From the NCBI GenBank assembly GCA_021014325.1, contig CM037460.1:21509044-21573043 (forward strand): 64,000 bases of DNA, in the 5' to 3' direction. Every line of letters begins with the position of its first letter. Within the stretch, counting starts at the first letter, position 1. The position numbers were made by a program, and so were the translations under genes. The notes under the pieces are model-generated. The model was not told where the DNA came from and made no database searches. It saw nothing but the letters and a program-made list of their open reading frames with translations. The DNA is from Plazaster borealis (taxonomy: Eukaryota > Echinodermata > Asteroidea > Forcipulatida > Labidiasteridae). This document shows, in pieces, positions 1 to 14,200 of the stretch.

Positions 1-267
1 ACAAACGGTTTGTATTTTGCCATGGATTTTGAGCATGTTCAGGTGCTCATTCAATTTCATATTAAATTCGTCTTTCAAGTCTGACTTCCTGAATGGGCAG
101 TAGGTTTTCTAATGCAGATTGTCAATCATAGATTGTTGCCAGACTATTTTAGACTTCTTGCCTCCATTTGATGATATGCATTTATATGTCAGCAAAGACG
201 TGACATCAGGATTGTGATGAAGGTTTTGACTATTCATTATTTGTTGAGCAATTCAACGGTTTTGAAA

Positions 268-410
268 AATAACAAACTGACTGAGCGGGTTTTGAACCTG
301 CAACCTCCGGATTAATGTGCTTTTTTTGGTAGAGCGTCGGCACGCTAATCCAAAGGTTGCAGGTTCAAATCCAGCTCTCATCAATTTTAATTTGTTCAAC
401 CCCAAATTAA
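268..410. repeat. Palindromic tRNA-like element, degenerate copy
   Basis: A minus-strand tRNA-like half ('gttttgaacctgcaacctcc') is followed after a short spacer by a plus-strand half ('ggttgcaggttcaaatcc') and 'tttgttcaacccc'. The arms pair with each other as a foldback. It is the same family as 1625-1837, 51456-51780 and 58849-58992. Confidence 0.6.
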
Positions 411-597
411 CTAAAATATATACTCATGGCTACATTTATACAACTCAGTGTTGTCTGAATTTTGTTTGTGTGTGACATTATATTGAGGGGGTTAGTTCCC
501 TGAATTTGGGTTAGGGGTGTTTAGAATTAAACTTTTGTCATGCATCTTCTCATTGTTTTACAAAAATAAGTCTAGGGTCATCATTTGGTGTCAGCGA

Positions 598-830
598 AAG
601 CTAATTTTTAGGCAAAATTATCAAGAAAAGATACCTGTTTCTTTTATTGTAATAAAAGTTACCCTTTTGTTGTAATAAAAGTTACCTGTGAAAGTTTCAG
701 TTGAATGCAGTGTCCACTTGTTGAGAAAACAGCAAAAATTGTCATGTTATTTTCATCAGAGATTAACAAGCATTGTGCTCATTTAAAGCAGGTACCAACC
801 GCATCTCAGGCCGTATTTATTTCAGCATTC
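598..830 (+). repeat. Dispersed repeat, copy 1 (mate at 15350-15545)
   Basis: The segment contains 'aggcaaaatt', then 'aagtttcag(t/c)tgaat(g/a)cagtgtc(c/t)acttgttgagaaaacagcaaaa' in short pieces, and 'ccaaccgcatctc'. The same blocks in the same order and orientation occur at 15350-15545, just after the stop codon of the STAND gene. No coding potential was recognised, and the family is unknown to me. Confidence 0.6.
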
Positions 831-894
831 AAATGGACTTGCACAGTAAGTACTTAACATGATTTACTGCGGAATCAATTTCTTTGATTGTCAG

Positions 895-2203
895 GATACA
901 ACAATGCCTAATGATCTAGAGTCCGCATGTCAAGAAACTTATGCAGTGCTGTCCAACCCCAACACCAAGCCTGTGATCATTATCATAGATGCCCTCAATC
1001 AGGTAATGTTTTTGTCTCTGTTGCTACAAAAATGTCACAGATTTATGTTTTTGAAATGTGCCGTCATTGGATGGTTTTTGATGTTAACAAATATCCCACT
1101 GGAAGGGTATCAAATACAATGGCATTAAGTTTAACATGAGGTTTTTTTCCACTTTCATAAGGTACATTTGTAGTTAATTAAATACTAAAAGTGATTATTG
1201 TACAAGCAATGTTGCATGTTACATGTATTTTGTGCATTGTCCATTGCATATGCAAAAGTTTTTGCGAGTTTTTCTTTTTGAATCAGCATCCTCTGTCAAA
1301 ATTCTCAGAGAAAAAAAACCACAACCCCTCTTTTGGTAAAAAATGGGCCATGCAATTTTAATGTCAATGAATGCATGATGCGCATGCTTCGTTTTCTCCC
1401 CTAAGTTTGATGAATGCAAGGAGGCTACTGTACTGAATTGGTTACCCAGCAAGCTTGGTCCTCAGATTCGCTGCATCTTTTCCATGATTGATGAAACGCC
1501 GCAACATCAGACGCTGCGTTCACGACCCAACAAGCCCAAGGAGGTGTACGTCACTCCGCTGGACATGTCATCCAGGGAGGTTCGTTTATTGATTCTATTT
1601 TATTTATCTAGTTTATTCATTCACAAAGATATTGACAACATAGGGAGATTGCTTACATAGGGCTAATTAGCTCTAATTAAAGTTGGCTCTTTAATTCCAG
1701 AGGTCGCAGATTCAAGTCTTGCTGAACAAAGAAAAATTGACCAGAATGGGATTTGAACCAACGACCTCCGGATTAACGTGCCGACGCTCTACCAACTGAG
1801 CGAATGTTGGCAGACTCCATATTTTGTCAATATCTTTGTTCGGGGTGCCAGTCAGAAATCATACAACTGTTACGATGCAAGCTGGGAAGCAGCAGCCAGG
1901 GGGTCGCCTTAAGGTGATGTGACTGATTTAACCAGTCAGTTTCCCTTGTGGTTTATATTACTTAATATCAATTGTTGAAACGAAGGGTGTTGTTATTTCT
2001 ATTGTTTATGATCAGGCAATCGTTCAAGAGACTCTGGGAAATTATCAGAAGCGTCTTGACACAGAGCAGATGGCCAGTCTACTCAGTAAAGAATCCTCCC
2101 AGAATCCTTTGTGGTTATCAGTGGCGTGCGAGGAGCTGAGGGTGTATGGTATATTTGAATCACTCTCTGATAAGATCAACAGCTTAGCCGACGGCTTACT
2201 CAA
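895..2203 (+). CDS. NACHT core exons of the STAND gene (Walker B to winged helix)
   Basis: Three exons (895-1002, 1406-1579, 2016-2203) join in frame as IDALNQ + FDECKEATVLNWLP and so on. A run of isoleucines followed by Asp gives the Walker B-like strand. The stretch LGPQIRCIFSMID fits the sensor-1 strand that follows it in NACHT ATPases. The third exon carries NPLWLSVACEELRVYG and a Leu-rich helix before the winged-helix-like part. Intron 1 (1003-1405) has no recognisable content. Intron 2 (1580-2015) carries a palindromic tRNA-like element. Confidence 0.75.
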
Positions 2204-5200
2204 GTAAGTCCCTGATTAGATAAATATATACCGCATACAAAGATTCTTGTCATTTGATTGGTGGAACACGTTAAAGGATGATTTGGACTCTTTGCTGTGT
2301 TGTTTCCAGAATAATTGTTCCCGCCCGTTTGTCAAAACGAGGCAAGGTTATATGTCACAGCGGACAAGGTTGGTGTTAATACGCGGAGTCGTCAACATTA
2401 TTTAGAAGGGTTTTTATTATTTTCAGAGTAGGGGCTGGACAATTTTCAGTGTCTGTTTTGTGTTTATTGTGGAAAAAATTTCAAAAGACAAGGATATGTG
2501 AGGTATATAAAACAAATTTTGAATGCCTTCAGTTATGCATTGTCAAGGAATATAATCACTTGGTGAAATCTGGCTTTTCCATTCCACTCGGATTCCCTTC
2601 ATGAAATGGAATAGTCCAGCTTTCACCTCAAGATTATATTCTGCGACAATGCACTCATATGCATCAAATATTTGTACATTATTGCCTCGTAAATTTGACC
2701 CTTTATATATGTTATGGGAATGAGACTTTGAGAATTGTTGCCAGGTAAATTTCCAGGGTTTATGTAATTCAAGACCAATTGCAAAGTAGGATTTGAAACA
2801 TTGAAGATACAATCAAGTGATGTTTGCAGAGACACCATGTAATAAATCTCTTATGAAGTGTGGTGGTTCTGAGAAGAACAAGTCGCCATTTTGATTAGTT
2901 TGCTCTGATCATCTTTAATTGATTGCTGGTACCTTACATCTCAGAAGTCTGTATGTTGATTTTGTTGAAATATCAACCCAGTCTTTCATACTCAATTGGG
3001 AAAAAAAACATTTCTGGTCCAGTGTAAGTTGTAAGATTTACAAACTGCAGTATATGTGGGGACTTTCTTGAAATTCGGTCCCAGCTTTCCTTTCATTTCC
3101 CCCCATTTTTGTCTCAGTCTGCTGGAGCAAGTCTTGACACGCTTTGAGGAGGAGAACGGCGGGCAGTTGCTGGTTGCCTCTCTATGTCTTCTGGAATGTT
3201 CCTGTCGTGGACTCCTTGAGACAGAACTCTTGAACATCTTGGGTGATGAGGATAACCTCATGCCCGGGAAAAACAACTCAGGAAAAATGGAAAAGGGACA
3301 GGAAGGTATTAATTACTGAAATAAGACTTTAAAAATAAGTGATTTTGTTTTTTGACTGTGTATTTGCAAGGTTGATCGAATCGTCCCCATTTATACTGCA
3401 TTGGTATAAGTGACCTTAATGACTTTTGTAGAAAGTTCAAGGAAAGCTTAAGTTGAAACCAAAGTTTTGGAACTTGTGGATGCCTTGACTGCAGTCATTG
3501 TTTGCAATTTCTATCAAAAAAGCAGTAATTAAATGGCATAAAAAATTCTTGTTACAATAAATATTTTAATGTCCCTGTAAATTCACATTTTTGTATCCTT
3601 CATGGGAAGGATAGTCATAGCTGACTTGGGTCATCCACCAGAGTGACACCATGAGCTACTTGAACAACACTGGGAGACCCAGGGATGACCCAGGCTATAC
3701 TCAAACAAACCCTATGACACCAGAGCTGGCAAAGGATAGCAAAGTAATATTTTCATTTTAATGAGGAGAAATGGTAAAAATTAGAAGTCACTTTTTCCTG
3801 CAGAAAACAGAGAGAAGACGTCGGAAGACATTAGCCCTCTCTCAGCTCACAAATGGGCTCGCATCTTTCGTGCCTTGAAGCCGTTTTTACGTCCGTTTGG
3901 CGACAGTGGAGAGGGGAGGCTGGATTTCTATCATCGTGCACTCAGCAAGGCTGTTAGGGCAAAGTAAGTAATACTCGACCAGGCTTTCAGGGCAATGTAA
4001 CAAGGCAGTCAGGGTTAACATAGAGTAAGAAGCATCTTTCGGGGCATGTTATCCTACATCAGTGTAGGGCAACAAAAACTTGAATTAATTGTTCTGCATC
4101 TCATGATGCGAGAATAGACTGATCCATTAAGCTGCATTTCTGTGGTTGAATTTATTTTCAGGTATTTCGTCAATGGTCAACAGAACAACTCTGAGATCAG
4201 CTCAGATGGGATCTACAATTGGTGGCATACCAAACTGGCCAACCATTTTGAAGGGGTGACAAATCTGGAGCGGAAGGCAGAGGTAGGTGTCTTCATTACA
4301 TAGATGAAAATATTACTTGTTGTGAACATTTGAATCTGATTTAGGATGTGGGACTTTAATTAGGGGGAGATTGACTTGATGGCATTCAAAGCTTCAAGTA
4401 CGCAGAGTTGAGAAGAAATTTCAGACTTTTATCTGAATTCAGACTTTTTTATGTATGTCTATTGAAGAAAGTAGCTGTTATTTTCATATAGCTGCATGTA
4501 TAAAGAAATCCTGCTGTTTGATGTACTTCTCTTGCACTGTGGATACTCTACCCAAAAGGGTAGGGCCTTTTCCGTCAGCCAAAAAAACAAAAAACAAAAA
4601 GTTTTTTTTTCTATTAGTACTGCCTGTCAAGATAATATGACAGTATGCTTGAATTTGAGAAATGATCTTACCCGCTATGTTTTAAATGAATATGCACGAA
4701 ACCCGATAATGCAGCGACCAGATCCAAACGTGAGATTTGTGGTATTACAATTTTCTTTGAGTAAAATTAGAAGATTGATATGGATCAAAAGTGCGAAGGG
4801 TGTCTATTTCTCTGTTTCAGGCACACAGAGGCTTGATTTTTCACCCCTCAAAAGGCCAAAAGCTCAGTTTTTGGGGGCTTCGCCCCCTGGACCCCCATCA
4901 GAGCTTAACCCTTGGACCCCCACCATCGATGTTACAGGAAAATTTCCCAGTAAATTTAGAAGAGTGAAATGGACCAGAAGTGCTTAAAAAGTGTGTCTTT
5001 TTCTCTGTTTTAGGCACACAAAGGCTTGATTTTTCACCCCTCAAAAGGCCAAAAGCTCTAAGCTTCCGGGGGCTTCGCCCCCTGGACCCCCATCGGGGCT
5101 TGACCCCTGGACCCCACCATCGATGTTACAGAAAAATTTCAAGTAAATTTAGAAGATTGATATGGATCTGAATTGCTTAAAAAGTGCGTCTATTTCTCTG

Positions 5201-8200
5201 TTTTTGGTTAATTATATTGAAAATTGCACTTTGCACATATCGTTGGCTCACCATGGAGGAAGGATCCTCCTCAACAACACTTTTTTGTCCCCGAATAAAT
5301 ATTAATTGTAGCCTGCATTTTGATTTTATAACTCAGGATGGCTGATTCAATGACTTCCAACTCGAAAAATGATGTTTAGATAATGATCTTGCTAAAACAA
5401 AATTGGTTAAAGTGGTCAGATATTGCATGCGTTTGCACCACAGAGCATCTAGAATCCTAACTGTTTCGGAGCATTTACGCGCTATGCGCTCTCAGGCTCC
5501 ACAAATTGCATTCACCATTTATTTGCTGCTTGGTTTGTTTTCACGCCCCCCCCTGTTTGGAAAATCCTGGATCCGCCCCTGTTCACCAGCCTCGCAAAAA
5601 TGTCCATCTTGTGCATTCTTGCTGCGTTGCAAACCACCAACGAACTTAATCAATCGGGGTCATCTGTCAGGCGCTGTGAGACAACCAACAAGAAGTCAAC
5701 TTTTTCCCAAGATACATTGCGAAAATAGCCGTTCATCTTGGCAAACTGTAGAGGGCAAACTGTATGTGAATTGCCGGTATTTATGTGTTTTTTTATATGT
5801 ATAGTCTATGTGTAAAAACACCTGCTGAATAATAAGAAATAAATAATCATTTATGAGCTGTCTTGTAAAATTTCAGGAATACCCACATCACTTGATTAAG
5901 ACCAAAGACAAGAAGCGTTTGATAGAATTCTTGAAGGACTGGAATGTATTTCATCATTATTATGTTGAAGAGTTCAGCGGAGAGTTATTGGCTCTTTGGA
6001 GACAGGTGTGTTTGCTCATTCATATCATTGAAGAATTCAGTGGAGTGTCATGGCCGAGCAGTCTAGCTTAACTGGACAAGCTATTGTTTGAATTAGGCAT
6101 GATATTCTTTGTACTTTAATCTGATTTCCGGTTTTGTTTTTGCCCTAGGAACATCAAATGATTAAATAGCATTTAAGAAAAATTATCAAAATCTTTACCA
6201 AATGTACTCATTTTTGTTTCTTCAAAATTTGTTTTAATGGCCTGATGTTCGACCATGGCAGTGTCTTTCTCAAATACTGAATGAACTTGCACATATATAC
6301 ATGCAATAAGATTTTCCTACTCTTTTTAACTTCATGTACGTTTAATTAGGCCCTACATCTTTTTTCAGCAAAACTTTTTTTCAAACTGATATAGGACGTT
6401 TATAAACATTTGAAAACAACTTTGGATTGTCATGTTTTGATTTGGGTCGGTTGACTAGTTGACATACAGTTGTGCCCCCAGTCATTTCATTGTGCACATG
6501 CATTCACCTAGTACTGTGCTATGCTTTCTTATATTCAAAATCTCCCTTTTTCCGAGGGTTATTAATGAGTAATCCCTGATTCCAGACCTTTGTCCTAATT
6601 TTGTTGTAAAAATGAGTAATACAAGAGATTGATAGGCTGCCACCATTGTTTAGCAAAGTATTCGGCATATGGTTTTAATGAATTTAATGTGGAAAATGAT
6701 TGAAAGGTTAAAATGATTCTTGGCTTGTCTAGCTTGTGTTGTGAAACTTTGTATCTATTCGATCCACAGGCATCCGACTCCCAGAAAACAATGGAAGAGT
6801 GTTACCTTAAGGCTCTTGAGGTCATGAAAGATGACCCAACAACTAACTTGGAAGACCTTGGTCTGTTGTATGAGAAAGTTGCTCGAGTGTTGTAAGTCAA
6901 ACGGTTGGGGGAGCAGGGGTGGGCGGGCTAGGGTTACAGAGTATGAGGGGAGAGGATGTATAGGGGATGAAGGAAATTCTATTCAGTTGAAGTTTTTAAT
7001 AATAATACAAATAATAGTGTACATTTATAATGCGCCATGTAACTCGTGCTGCCGAATTATCATATCTGGTGGAGATTGTTAAGAATAATTTATGAGACGA
7101 AGCAGCAATCATAATAAATTACCTAGAAAGGGGTACAAGGTGAGGTTGATGTGCGTAGTGCTACCATACCATGTCAGAAACACAGGGACAATCTATCTCC
7201 TCTTTACAATGTACTGCTTTTACGTCCATTACACAGCACACAGGGAGCTACAGCTTGATGTCCCATCCAAAGGACATATCAATAATGGTTATGTCTTTCT
7301 TAAGGACACAAGTGTCAAGACCAGTACTCGAACCCACACTCTGCTGATCAGAAACACAAAAGCTTGAGTCCAGTGCGCTTCACCGCTCAGCCACGATCAT
7401 ACACACCACTTTTAACTCATATTTGCCTGACTGGTCACAGTAGATAAACACTGTTCGTTCCTAAGCCCATGGCATGCGGTGCTTATTGCTTTCCAAATAA
7501 ATAAATACATGTATGTATAAAGTTTAGGGTGCAGTATAGTTCAAATAAGTAGTTAAGGTAGCGCTACCTTAACTACTCAAATACATGTATTTCCATCCAA
7601 TATCAATTAAAATCCCAGTGTTATGAACACTCCAAAGATTTCATCCTTGCATCAGCAGAGACAATGTTTTCCCTGCCCCTTTAGTCGAGAAACCCCTCGA
7701 CCTCAATTCTCTCATTACCCTGATTGAAGTGAAAAAGAAGAAAAACCAAAGAACTATCAATGGTAAACTGTTTGGAAGTAACTATATATGGTAAACGTAT
7801 AGGTACGACCATGAATAATAATTTTTTGGGGGGAGGAGTGTTGGCTCTGAGAAGAGGTGAGGTGGTGCATATAGCTGCCAGACCATTCTAGAAACAGCCT
7901 GTTTCACAAAACTTTACGGAACTGCGTAAGTCGACTTGTGCAATGTGTTTGTGGTGTACAACTTACGCAATAAATGTTGCGCAAGTGGACTTACGCAGTT
8001 GCGTAAAGTTTCATGAAATCAGCAGCTGGGCAATTAGCCTCTTCTCTTTATGATAAATGTACAAGGTTCTTTTAAGTGCATTCACAGCACACATCGACCT
8101 ATGGCTTTTTTTCCCATCCAGCTGTTTCTGGAATGGTCTGGCAGCAAGAGCTGCCGTGGTCTCGACATTTTGAACAGTATACTCTGCTCATCTTCAGGAG

Positions 8201-11200
8201 AATGGTGGACTGCTGGTGATGCTTAGGCATAAGTAGGGCACCATGCAAAGCTTCAAACATCACTTAAAAGAACTTTCTGTTGCAAACTACTTAATTACCA
8301 ATGTTTTCTTTTCGTGTTAACAATAACAGTAGGCAGGACAATCAGCTGAAAGGTTGCTTTTCACTGCTGCAGAAGCTTTTCGCTGTTGAAGAAGAGCTTG
8401 GTAATCGTCCGGAACGCATGATGGCAATACATGACTTAGCTGCTAGTTTGTCTGCTTCGGTAAGCTAACCCACTTCAATGTAGTTTTTATATCAATTGTA
8501 GTCTTTAGCAATGATACAGCAGTTTGTCAGCTCGGAACTTTAAGGTCCTTTTATTTGCAATTTCATATATGTGCCCCACCACATTCTGTCAAAATTGCAC
8601 CATATAATCTTGCTATTATAAAAGATACTGTAGGAAACAGTACAAATGGTGTAAGTATAATCTGATAGTGTCACCCAGTGTTTGAATCCAAATTCCCTTT
8701 TTTCACCTGTTAAAAATGATTCAATTGACAAAAACAAATTTGAAACTAAAAGACCACTGGAGTCATTTGAAAATCATATGTGAAAGGCAGGTCCAGAACA
8801 TCACAGTGTATTGCAGAAACCCTGGAAGAAAACTTGTAGCTTTATACTCAAAGCAACTCCTTTGGGATTCTGGTATTGACCCCTTGCATGCACACTCACA
8901 GATGGAGACTGTGCTATGCTCAACATTTTGGGAATCACAAATTATTTGTGTTATATACAAATTGAAATTGTATTTATAACAAACCGCCTTATTTTTAATT
9001 TCTGTATTTTGTATAAATAGAATTTTAAAAGATTTGATTCCATAGAAAAATATAGTTTTGAGTTCTCTCAGTTCTCAGTTGGAGTTGTTTTCAAGTTGTT
9101 TTTTGATACTTGTGAGAATTGCACAGTCGAGCTGAGTTTGATAAACTTGGCATGGTTTATGGTGGCGTTTAGTTTAGGTCACTTGGCTAGCTCCTGATAA
9201 ATATCTTAGGCCTGGAATTACAGAGAAGCCATGGAGGCCACGGTCCCTGTTGCCCCTGGTCTTGGCCTTGATGCCCCTTTAAAAGTTTCCCATATATAGA
9301 CTTTAAGATTTTTCACTGGAAGTACTCTTTGCCAAATGGAAATGGCCTGATATCTGACATGTTTTACCAACAGAAAAGTCAACTTCATACTTATATTGTG
9401 AAAGCAATGATGCCAGATCTGAAGCCTGCAATACAGCATCGTATGAAGGCGTTGGAACTCGGTAAAGAACTCAAAGGAGAAGAGTTTAGGGTAAGGACCG
9501 TCAGCCAGGTTATTTAGCTTTCTTGTTGCTCTTTGAAAACACTTTTTCTTTTCTTTTAACTTTCTTAAGATTTATTATGCCCCGCATTTGGCGAAGCCAC
9601 GGAAGGGGCATGCTGTTTCTGATATGTTTATCCATGGTTGTGTGTGTGGGTAGGCATGTACACATTTAAAGCGGGTACCTATAATAAAAGAGGACAATAG
9701 GGTCCCCAGTTGGGGAAAGGTCCCCAGTTGGAAAGTGTGTACAGAACCAATGGGTACAAACAAGAGAGGAACAATAGGAGGTCCCTGATGTGCATGGCTT
9801 ACGTGGGCGCTAGTTTACGCATAATGCAATCACTACCAGGGCTCAATGTAAAATCTATTAGTATGCTCGGGTTTGCACAATCCTTGAGCAATCTCATGCA
9901 ATTCGAACCGCTTTGAGAAACAGAGCCGAACACGTGACAGGAATTGAATATTTAGCCTACAAAAAGTTTTACGATTTTTGTACATTATTACGCTTTTTAA
10001 CAAAAACCTACCTCACCTTCACATGTACCCATCCTGGGTTTAGTCTTGGTTTCAAGATGCCGATCCTATTGTGAGCTGTTAATGGGATGATAGTGCCCTC
10101 TGTCGGCAGCCATTATTTTACTTCTTGATTAGTACAAGAGGAATGTCTTGTAACCAAGACTTTTCTGGGTGTGATGAGTAGCAATTATAGTTCTTGCCCA
10201 GCAAGGCCAAAGTGGAAAAGACTGGGATTCGAGCCCAGCAGTCTCATTTAGTTTGGTTGCTGTTGGACATGTACCTCGACATTTGACACTTTTTCCATAC
10301 TGTGGAACTCCCTGCTCACAGCTTTCAGGGATTTTAAAGAACTTAAAGGTACACGTTGCCTTGGATCAGGCGAGTTGGTCCATGAAAAGCGTTTGTAACC
10401 GTTATAAAATGCATTATAGCTAGATATATGTTTTAAAAGTAGAATACAATGATCCACACAAATATGCCTCGAAATTGCGTGGTTTTCCTTTTACATTGTG
10501 AACTAGCACGGCACGCCGTTTCACTTTGTCGAGCTAAATTTTTGACTCCACAAAATGGCGGACTGTGTTAGTTTGAAAATAAAAGGAAAACCACGCAATT
10601 TCAAGGCATATTTGTGTGGATTGTACTTTAAAAACATCTTTCTAACCATTTGCATTCGATAACAAACGGTTACAAACGCTTTTCATATACCAACTCGCCC
10701 GATCCAAGGCAACGTTCCCTTTAATAATTTTCGGAGCGCACTAAAAACTCATCTATTTCAAACTGAATATTTTTATTGAATGTTTAAGTAGATTTTACTG
10801 TTAATGTCATTTAAGCCTGCTTAATAACACAGTTGATGATTTAGGGTTTAATAATGTTTTGTATTTTATCAGCCTTGGATCAATTCAATGGTATTTTTTA
10901 CTCTTCAGTAATTCATTTATCCTTTTATTACTACCCAGGTTTAATGTAAATTTGAACTTTTTACTTCCTACTTGTTATAAATAATTTATCTTAATTTATT
11001 TTAAATTGTCCATAAATTATAGTATACCGTTTAGCTTTTAACCATCAGTGCCATTTATTTTTGTATAACTGTGTTCAGCGCCCTAGATCATATTTATAGG
11101 GTGCTTTAAGATAAATGTTGGTATTATTATTATTATTTGATTAATTGTTGCATACGAGAGAAGAATCTACAACACTGATATTAAAGAGCAAGGTAAATGT

Positions 11201-14200
11201 CAAATTCAATTTTGTGATGTACTCATTTTCCAAAAGATAAAGTACTCATGTGAGTGGAAAAAAAATACAAGTCTCTAAAAAGTCTAACCTTATGTTAAAA
11301 TGGTGTGAATTGCCATTGTATTCCATAACCTTCCTGGGCAAAATAGGGATGTTTTGGATCATTCCTGACTTTCAATGATATTCAATTAAAACGCCCTTGA
11401 ATTTGATCTTGATTGACAAAATATTCCTCCTTGGAATGTAAAGACCCATTAGTTGTTGAAGTCCAATGACGTCATGTTTCAAATTTTGCTCTTAAACAGT
11501 CGGTTATGAACCAAAACATCCCCGTACAAAAAGGTACAGTCCCATTTTTCTCCGAATGATATCATTGGATGTTTTGAGTGTTGACAAATTTTGCACTGGT
11601 AGGGTATCGGATGCAAGCGAGACTTTTAATTTTTTCCCCACTGACATGAGGACTCTATCTATTGGAAAATGAGTCCGGCACAAACTTGAATTTGATATTT
11701 TCCTTTTCTCTTTAACTAATGGGTTTTGTGTGATCATCTTCCAGTATAAACGTGCCATCTCACTCACTAGGCTGGCATTTTGTCTACGGAAGTGGATTTA
11801 CCTACGAGGTGATAATACAATGAGTGCAACTGAAGCTACAGATCTGGCTTTTGACAGCATCAATGAAGCCAAGGAAATATTCAAGGAAGTAAGAACAGCC
11901 ATTACTTACATAAAAGGTCCATAAAATGTTACATGAAATGTCATCAAATGCCTATCAAATTAGCAGAAGTGACAAATTGAAGTGTTGTGGTTAGTGATTA
12001 TTGATAGACTAGCTTGCCGCTGCTTGTCTTTCCCTTTGCTTCGCCAAATTTTTGTATTTTTGTATTTTTTTGAAGATTGCCTTCTTTTTCTTTTTTATTT
12101 GTTTTGTCTTTGTTTTTTGTTTCTTATTTCTCCATCGAGCGGTGCAGTTGGAAAGCCTCTAGATAAGTTTCTAGCTTTTTAGGCAATCCCTCAGGCCTGC
12201 ATCTCTGTTTCAGTCGTGCGTCTGTGTTGTGTCTTTTTATCCATGTATGTCTCGTTTCCACATTCTCCTGTTATTTCCTGCTTATTTTTTGCCCCAATGT
12301 TTTCTTTGAATTAAGATGCATTTTTAGTATTTACTGTATTGACTGATATATTCTAATAAAAAAATGAATACAACAAAAAATGTTTTAAAAATGCAAGAGA
12401 ACTTTCTTTCTTGTTATTGCTTTATATTGGGAATTGTAACTCATTGCTGATTAAATTTCTTTTCTGTAATTCTTTCAGAATGTATTTTTTGTTGTTGAGA
12501 CATTTGGCAATATTCATATTAATTTTTGATTTATTTTCGCCAGTTGGGAGACCAAGCACATATCGGAGAGTGCATCATGACAGAAGCCATGTTACGCAGG
12601 GATAATGACAAACCATTAGGCCTGAAGGTAAGACCCATGGCTAAACTTGGAGCTATCGATGTAAACAACTTAATGTAATGCCATTCATTTTACTTAACCT
12701 GAAGTCCATAGAAAAAAAGTACTTTTTTCTTCTTCAAGGGGTTTTGGAAGTATTACAAAAAGCCTGGATTTTTCCTGGTAATATTTGACTTTACCTTTAA
12801 CCACTTTGGGTTGGTACTCATCCGTGCCTCTGCGTGGTATTACTTTTTCGGAACTCTTTGGAACTTCCAGAGTAATAATTTTCCTTAGAAAAGATCATTG
12901 TCACAATAAAACCTGGACTTGGTGAAGGAAAGACTATAAAGGTTTTTGTGTAAGCACACTTGTAATTACACAATGGAATGTTCTGGTGAATATGCACGTC
13001 AGCCGTCCAGCATGACATCAACAAATAGAGGGTGCTTCAAAGTTGTGATAAACATGTTTACATGTATAGGCATGATTTACAATGTGAGACTTTTGAGACA
13101 ATAGCAGGCATCCCACTTACTGGATCTGTTGTTATTGCTGCTGAGAAAAGGACCAATGGGTGGGATGCCCCCTAAATCATCTCAAAAGTCTCTCATTGAA
13201 AAAATATTCTTCTGTCTTTTAGTTGTACAAAGAGGCCGAAGAGATAATAATGCAGTCCTGTGGAGAGATGAGCATCATGGGTTCACGTATTGTCATCAAC
13301 TTGGCCATCCTTCTTGAAGAAATGGGGCGACTAGAAGAAGCTTACGACTATTGGCAACGAGGAAAAGAGTCCAAAATAATGGTGAGCTGGAATCATTGAA
13401 GCGATGTACAACATCTAAAACAGTAGTGTTTGAAAACCACATTCTGGCTTAGTATTGTAACACTGGTCGATTAGTTTAATTTCAATAGACTGTGCAAGTC
13501 TTGCGAGTATCGAAAACAACTCGATTGAAGACTATATTTCAATAAGGGAATAAAAGAGTAGGCGCCAAGGTTTGAAACAGCTGTTAAAACCGGCAGGGTC
13601 CTGGCCCTGCGATAGAGGACTGAGCCGAATGGGAGGTCCTTTATCGCAGGGCCAGGAACCTGCAAAATTTTAAATGGCCGTTTAAGACCGAGTCACACTC
13701 TTTTATTTCCATTTATAAACCCCTTTCTGTTAAAAACACCCACAAACCTTTAAAAGTTGAGTACATACCTGACAGTTTAGCCTCATTTTGCATTTTGACC
13801 GCTAAGTAACTCCTCACGCAGGTTTTGAACTTGCATATTTAAGTTTCAAGCTATCGCTAAACTTGCGTGAGCAAAAAATATGCGACCCTACCAATTTACA
13901 TTGGGCAGTGAAATTTTCCGCTTTGTGCAATCATCTGATAGTGCTCTCTTTTGACTCAATTTCCTCGGGCCATGTTTAAACACTCCTCACCTTGTTTATA
14001 TCGCACGTTTAAACATTGCCACGTGATCTCCTCTTGACCAATCAGAATGAATAAACTGTCCCAGGTATTAATGAATATGAATACAAATTTTTGAAAATTA
14101 AAATACTCATAGTAATTTGTTATATATACAATTTCACTTTTTATATAAAACTAATTAATTTGTTCAAATTAACATTGCAACAAAATTATAACTTGGGCAA

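Noticed and set aside
783..848. Possible exon 'aggtaccaaccgcatctcaggcc' ending before 'gtaagta' upstream of the 895 exon
   Set aside because: The sequence belongs to a dispersed repeat also found at 15507 after the stop codon, and the encoded peptide does not extend the NACHT family pattern.
4455..5171. Overlapping plus-strand frames up to 163 codons
   Set aside because: They lie in the 193-bp tandem repeat and repeat the same peptide. No family match.
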